Source: Roseinatronobacter bogoriensis DSM 18756 (lineage in GTDB: Bacteria; Pseudomonadota; Alphaproteobacteria; Rhodobacterales; Rhodobacteraceae). From it: a stretch of 64,000 bases of DNA. A program made the translations under genes and the position numbers. The first letter of the stretch is position 1. Each line of letters opens with the position of its first letter. A model generated the notes under the pieces. It searched no databases. It was not told the DNA's origin and saw only the letters and a list, made by a program, of their open reading frames with translations. The stretch spans positions 62,001 to 126,000 of the forward strand of contig NZ_SORN01000010.1 of NCBI RefSeq assembly GCF_004366635.1, read 5' to 3'. This document shows, piece after piece, positions 60,735 through 64,000 of the stretch.

Positions 60735-62003
60735 ATGGCAGGTGAAAACTTTACTGCGCAGTATGACAACAAAGCCGTTTACTTGCCCAGCTTACAGCAA
60801 GGTTATGCAGCTTTCCCATTTAAAGACGCCAAGTCTGTACGCAACGGCGCTTTACCAAAAAATTTTCAACTGCAAGACTTGGATTTTCTGAACCCAGAAA
60901 GCAATCTATGGCACTGCAAGTATGTGCTTTACAGTGCAGGCCAGTTTAGCAGAGCGCAGATACGCACGCGCGATATGGTTACAGAGCGCAAGGCTGGCAC
61001 AGTGGTTGTTGGGGATAGCGGCGGTTATCAAATTGGCACTGGCAAAATGAAAGCTGTGCAAGGTTGGCATAAATTTGCAAATGAGCCTGACAAGATCGCA
61101 CATAACTGGCTTTTAGACGTAACTATACGCGACAGAACATTACGTTGGCTCGACAGATATTGCGACTACGCAATGACACTGGATATGCCACTTTGGGTAT
61201 TGAACAATCCAAAAGCAACTGCTTCGCCCTTCAAAAACCTCTCCGCCAATCAATTGATCGATTTAAGCTATGAAAACTTGAAGTATTTTGCAAATAACAG
61301 GGGTAAAGCGACAGGTTCTAAGGCGAAATTTTTAAACATACTGCAGGATGGGGGAGGCGATACTGGGGAGATATGGTATAAACGCGTAAAAGACTTTGAT
61401 TTTGAAGGGTGGGCATTTGGCGGTGATACAAAGAATGGCATTGCGCCCTTGCTAAAGTGGGTTCGGCGCTTGCTAGACGATGGAAAAATTAACAACAAAA
61501 CTGAGTGGCTTCATGTGTTGATGATGTCACCGCCCATAAATAGCGTGCTGCTCACTGCCCTTCAAAAGCGACTGCGTGAGATATTGGGCAACAACATTAC
61601 GGTAAGCTACGACAGTAGCAGCCCTTTTCAAACGTCAGGTATCAGCCAACAGATCGCAGTGCTACCTGAACTTACAAGCGACATAAAAACTTGGCGTATT
61701 AAGAGCGTTCAATACCCACAGCATCCGAAATACACAAGCAAGACAGATATTCGCTACTTGGAAAATATTGTCTCGCCTGTGACCAAACTCGTCAGTATCA
61801 ACGACTTTCATGCCAAAGCTGGACCAATGGAAACCAAGTTTCTGGACTCGCTAGCACAGCATTTGCTGACCAATCATAATCTATATGTTTATCACAAAGC
61901 AGCTATTGATGCGTGTAATATTGTATTCAAGCGCAACGAATCTGAGCGCATACTTAAGAAAGTCAGCGCTAATTTGCTTTACATTAAGAATTTCCTTCAG
62001 TAA
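60735..62003 (+). CDS. DpdA-like TGT-fold (7-deazaguanine) transglycosylase
   Basis: A 422-residue protein with the landmarks of tRNA-guanine transglycosylase and its DNA-acting relative DpdA. GTVVVGDSGGYQIGTG matches the base-recognition loop with the catalytic Asp (about residue 94). LDRYCDYAMTLDMP follows. DFDFEGWAFGGDTKNG matches the substrate-binding Gly-Gly loop (about 229). NITVSYDSSSPFQTSG matches the nucleophile region (Asp about 293). The C-terminal CxCxxC zinc site of bacterial TGT is not visible, which favours DpdA or another divergent branch. Start 60735 or in-frame ATG 60723, which would overlap the preceding stop. Confidence 0.72.
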   Translation: MAGENFTAQYDNKAVYLPSLQQGYAAFPFKDAKSVRNGALPKNFQLQDLDFLNPESNLWHCKYVLYSAGQFSRAQIRTRDMVTERKAGTVVVGDSGGYQIGTGKMKAVQGWHKFANEPDKIAHNWLLDVTIRDRTLRWLDRYCDYAMTLDMPLWVLNNPKATASPFKNLSANQLIDLSYENLKYFANNRGKATGSKAKFLNILQDGGGDTGEIWYKRVKDFDFEGWAFGGDTKNGIAPLLKWVRRLLDDGKINNKTEWLHVLMMSPPINSVLLTALQKRLREILGNNITVSYDSSSPFQTSGISQQIAVLPELTSDIKTWRIKSVQYPQHPKYTSKTDIRYLENIVSPVTKLVSINDFHAKAGPMETKFLDSLAQHLLTNHNLYVYHKAAIDACNIVFKRNESERILKKVSANLLYIKNFLQ

Positions 62004-62036
62004 CGTAAATGTGCCACAATCTATCAAGACCACAAA

Positions 62037-62768
62037 ATGAACATCAATAATGTTATCGCTAGATCCTTGGCACACCTTAAACAAAGCTTGAAAAAATTTA
62101 GAGATCGCTTTTTAGCTCAGCTAGGGCTTACGCGGATAAAAGAATTGTCGGCGCTCGAAAAAAAGCTTGAAATTTGTAGCGCCACAAGCGACTACTTATT
62201 TGATTTGAGTTTTTCTGACTATATCCTTGAAGAAATTTTTGAGCGAGCTGAGAGAGTAAAACAAACAGAGATTTCTGGAAAACTTCACACTAAGCGATTT
62301 AGAAATCGCTTTGGAGTATCGTCTGGATTAACTAAGAAGCAAGCTTTCTTCTTAGAGCTTGATTGCTTATCGAGAATTGCGGAGTGCTGTGACATTGAAG
62401 CACAGCAACATTTTCCCATCCTTATCGATTATGACACGGAGCAGTTTACTATCACAACCTCGCACAACGGAATATCTTTGAAGGATATTCGAGAAGTGAT
62501 CGCAGTTCCAGACTTCAACTGTCAACTTTCCCTAATTCTTTCAACTCTCAGCAAGGCGCAAGTGGCGCACTTAGATTGTCACCCAAATGGCAAAAACCTA
62601 ACTGTTTCTAACGAAGGTATAATTTCTTTGATTGATTTTGACAATGCGCAAGTAAAAGATCAGCCATTCAATCACATAATGAGAAATCGTTACGAAAATA
62701 ATTTTCAAAAAACAAAGGAAAAGATGGTTTTCGCTGTTGTAAATTGTAAATTCTTAATCTTGAAGTAG
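62037..62768 (+). CDS. Protein-kinase-like fold protein
   Basis: A 243-residue protein. The C-terminal half has the kinase catalytic loop AHLDCHPNGKNLTV (Asp180 and Asn187) and the metal-binding LIDFDNAQV (Asp200), the pattern of aminoglycoside-phosphotransferase/lipopolysaccharide-kinase-like enzymes (HxDxxxxN and DFx). The N-lobe is unusual: no glycine loop, only a helical lead (about 30-100) and a candidate lysine-containing strand. No signal peptide. Gap to the transglycosylase-like gene is 33 bp. The target is unknown. Confidence 0.6.
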   Translation: MNINNVIARSLAHLKQSLKKFRDRFLAQLGLTRIKELSALEKKLEICSATSDYLFDLSFSDYILEEIFERAERVKQTEISGKLHTKRFRNRFGVSSGLTKKQAFFLELDCLSRIAECCDIEAQQHFPILIDYDTEQFTITTSHNGISLKDIREVIAVPDFNCQLSLILSTLSKAQVAHLDCHPNGKNLTVSNEGIISLIDFDNAQVKDQPFNHIMRNRYENNFQKTKEKMVFAVVNCKFLILK

Positions 62769-62982
62769 TGAGAAAAATTATTCTTAATTTATTGGTATGA
62801 CGCCGAAAATAGGTAATTTAGCAGCTAACTATACAGCGCCATGACGCTTATTCATTTTTTAATATAAATAGGTATATATTCACTTATCACTTAATCAAAT
62901 CGCAGCTATACCCTGACTCATCAACCGCACTATCTGTTTTTCCGGAATCTGTCCATAAATTTTAAACAACACTTAACGCCCT

Positions 62983-63036
62983 GCGCCTTACATCGGAAAG
63001 CGATGTAAGCATAGCCGCAGCCACGCTGTAAGGCGC
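62983..63036. promoter_or_regulatory. Nested inverted repeats, candidate origin or recombination site
   Basis: CTTACATCG (62987-62995) pairs with CGATGTAAG (63001-63009) across a GAAAG loop. The same left arm, GCGCCTTACA (62983-62992), also pairs with TGTAAGGCGC (63027-63036). The two stems compete for one arm. The 403-bp gap 62769-63171 around it has no gene. Such a structure could be a rolling-circle origin nicked by Rep, a recombination site or a regulatory RNA. Confidence 0.4.
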
Positions 63037-63130
63037 CCGACAAGCGCGACCAAAGCCACAGCTATAGCAACAAAGCCAAAAAAAATCGCACCACACCCTG
63101 TATGAAGCTGTTTGACGCTGCTAGTCGCCG

Positions 63131-63151
63131 TTACTTCAAACTGTGAAGTAA
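63131..63151. repeat. 21-bp palindrome, copy 3
   Basis: Identical to the copies at 56685 and 58994; here the symmetry extends two more bases on each side (CG at both ends). It lies 20 bp beyond the stop of the minus-strand gene 63172-63624 and close to the nested inverted repeats, so it is not obviously a promoter operator. Confidence 0.8.
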
Positions 63152-63171
63152 CGCACGGCCGCACAGCTTGC

Positions 63172-63624
63172 TTACGGAAGCAAAATCTTCATGCTTGCTT
63201 CCAGCTGCGCCTTTAGCCCATCGTCATGCAACAAAACTGTTTCAAGTACATCTTCTTCCACCACAAGCACAGCATCGACCACTTCACTTCCCGTAACTAC
63301 CATAAAATGCACAATATTTCCGCCTAAGTCCCATGCATATCGCAAACTTAAAGCCTGCTTGTTCACCTTAACCTGCGCCGGCTCACCTTCACTGTTTGAA
63401 TGCAGCAAGGGATTGAAAGCTTGATAAGCAACGAGCTTTAGGTTTGGCGCACAATTTGGCAAAAGCGCGAAACCTTGTTGCTCTTTGCCTTCCGCTGCCA
63501 AAGCACGCAGTGTTTCCCACAAATCAGCATTCCAATGCTTGCGCCAGCGCAGCCTAAATCTGTCATGCACCACATCAAGCAAGCTTCTAAATTCACTGCT
63601 TCTGTTTTCGTATGCTTCTATCAT
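63172..63624 (-). CDS. Hypothetical protein of the element
   Basis: A 150-residue protein beginning MIEAYENRSSEFRSLLDVVHDRFRLRWRKHWNADLWETLRALAAEGKEQQ, then a beta-rich part (YAWDLGGNIVHFMVVTGSEVVDAVLVVEEDVLETVLLHDDG). No family recognised. GAGGTGAGTG precedes the ATG. Orientation is opposite to the other genes of the right half. Confidence 0.6.
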   Translation of the reverse strand: MIEAYENRSSEFRSLLDVVHDRFRLRWRKHWNADLWETLRALAAEGKEQQGFALLPNCAPNLKLVAYQAFNPLLHSNSEGEPAQVKVNKQALSLRYAWDLGGNIVHFMVVTGSEVVDAVLVVEEDVLETVLLHDDGLKAQLEASMKILLP

Positions 63625-63973
63625 CACTCACCTCGTCTATGCTGGCTCGTTTCTAATCATCGGTTCGCCACAAACCTGCATTTGCCAGCCGTTTGCCTGC
63701 TCAACCCATCAAAACCTAGCCCACACGCAAACGCATGACTAGTCAGAACAAGTAGCAGCACAGCACAAAAAGCCATCTAAACAACGCGCTACAGTACTCG
63801 ACCTGCTATGCTGCCACCTGGCTGCGCAAAAACTGAAAGCTTGCGCTGTAGCCCCGCCGCTGTGCACTGCTAGACGCCACAGCATTGAATTATGGTGAAA
63901 GCTTCTGCTTGCAAAGTATTCGCGCCACTGTCATTGTCGAATTATTGGAAAGTATTCACGCTTGTGCATATGT

Positions 63974-63994
63974 TGTACACAAATATGTACGCAG
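63974..63994. repeat. TGTAC repeat sequence near the window end
   Basis: TGTACACAAATATGTACGCAG resembles 54636-54655. It may mark an integrase-binding site near the far end of the element. The 375 bp between 63625 and 64000 hold no gene I can support. Confidence 0.25.
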
Positions 63995-64000
63995 TGACTT

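Larger units (their letters stand above)
54551..64000 (+). mobile_element. Integrative element in tRNA-Cys, continuing past the window
   Basis: Immediately downstream of the tRNA the base composition falls and codon use changes. The genes are an integrase, a DUF6641-like gene, an HUH replication protein, a second recombinase, unknown proteins, a DpdA-like transglycosylase, a kinase-like protein and others. The tRNA 3' end is presumed to be the left attachment site. I found no second copy of its 3' end up to 64000, so the right boundary lies beyond the window. The size is at least 9.4 kb. Confidence 0.85.

Noticed and set aside
54571..64000. A second copy of the tRNA-Cys 3' end as the right attachment site
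   Set aside because: I scanned for the CTCCTACTCGCC core and did not see it up to 64000; the boundary is probably outside the window.
54551..64000. The element as an ordinary prophage
   Set aside because: No capsid, portal, terminase or tail gene is visible in the part seen.

Overview
The window is from an alphaproteobacterium of the Rhodobacteraceae (Rhodobacter/Roseobacter relatives). Several features point there: an RpoE-ChrR pair with its FAD enzyme/DUF1365/GPH-type transporter/DUF3833/SDR operon, a CcrM methylase, a GH108 endolysin plus 3TM holin pair of the gene-transfer-agent (GTA) lysis type, a probable methylsuccinyl-CoA dehydrogenase, a BamF-like lipoprotein, an NDUFA12 homologue and a DUF1674 protein. 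The first 54.5 kb is GC-rich, densely packed chromosome with many 4-bp stop/start overlaps.

Layout of the chromosome part. 0.1-1.5 kb: ArsR-regulated permease operon with two similar operator-like sequences. 1.67-4.2 kb: branched-chain amino acid leader peptide and attenuator followed by ilvB-ilvN. 4.2-12.4 kb: tig, a membrane alpha/beta hydrolase, acpS-pdxJ-DUF2062-rsh-rpoZ-folK. 12.5-19.3 kb: NYN nuclease, acyl-CoA dehydrogenase, a photolyase-like protein with apparently permuted domain order, rmuC-mutL. 19.3-28.8 kb: an M16 protease pair, DUF4399, BamF-like, lspA, purH, heparinase-like, rsmB, DUF1674. 28.8-29.4 kb: gene-free, with an imperfect terminal-inverted-repeat element. 29.4-38.5 kb: rpoH, rluD/DUF6476, a metallo-beta-lactamase, selO, msrB, NDUFA12, DUF2155, aat, nusB-ribH-ribBX. 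38.6-39.7 kb: GTA-type lysis cassette. 40-46.6 kb: singlet-oxygen-type RpoE/ChrR locus with two facing TGATCC promoters. 46.8-48.7 kb: ccrM (three GANTC sites upstream) and rnhB. 48.7-54.5 kb: a cysteine-repeat secreted protein, a membrane-anchored winged-helix protein, argP/argO-type pair bounded by inverted repeats, an aldehyde dehydrogenase and a HIT protein.

At 54.50 kb a tRNA-Cys(GCA) gene marks an abrupt change. From its 3' end to the window end the DNA is AT-richer with foreign codon use: an integrative element whose right end is not identified. It carries a large tyrosine integrase next to the tRNA, a second short tyrosine recombinase, a single-tyrosine HUH-type replication protein, three identical copies of a 21-bp palindrome, an uncharacterised 569-residue protein, and directly after it a TGT-fold protein that resembles DpdA, the enzyme that inserts 7-deazaguanines into DNA. 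A protein-kinase-like gene follows. The combination of HUH replication protein, DpdA-like transglycosylase and an unknown partner is the strongest candidate here for an undescribed system: a small integrative element that may chemically modify its own DNA.
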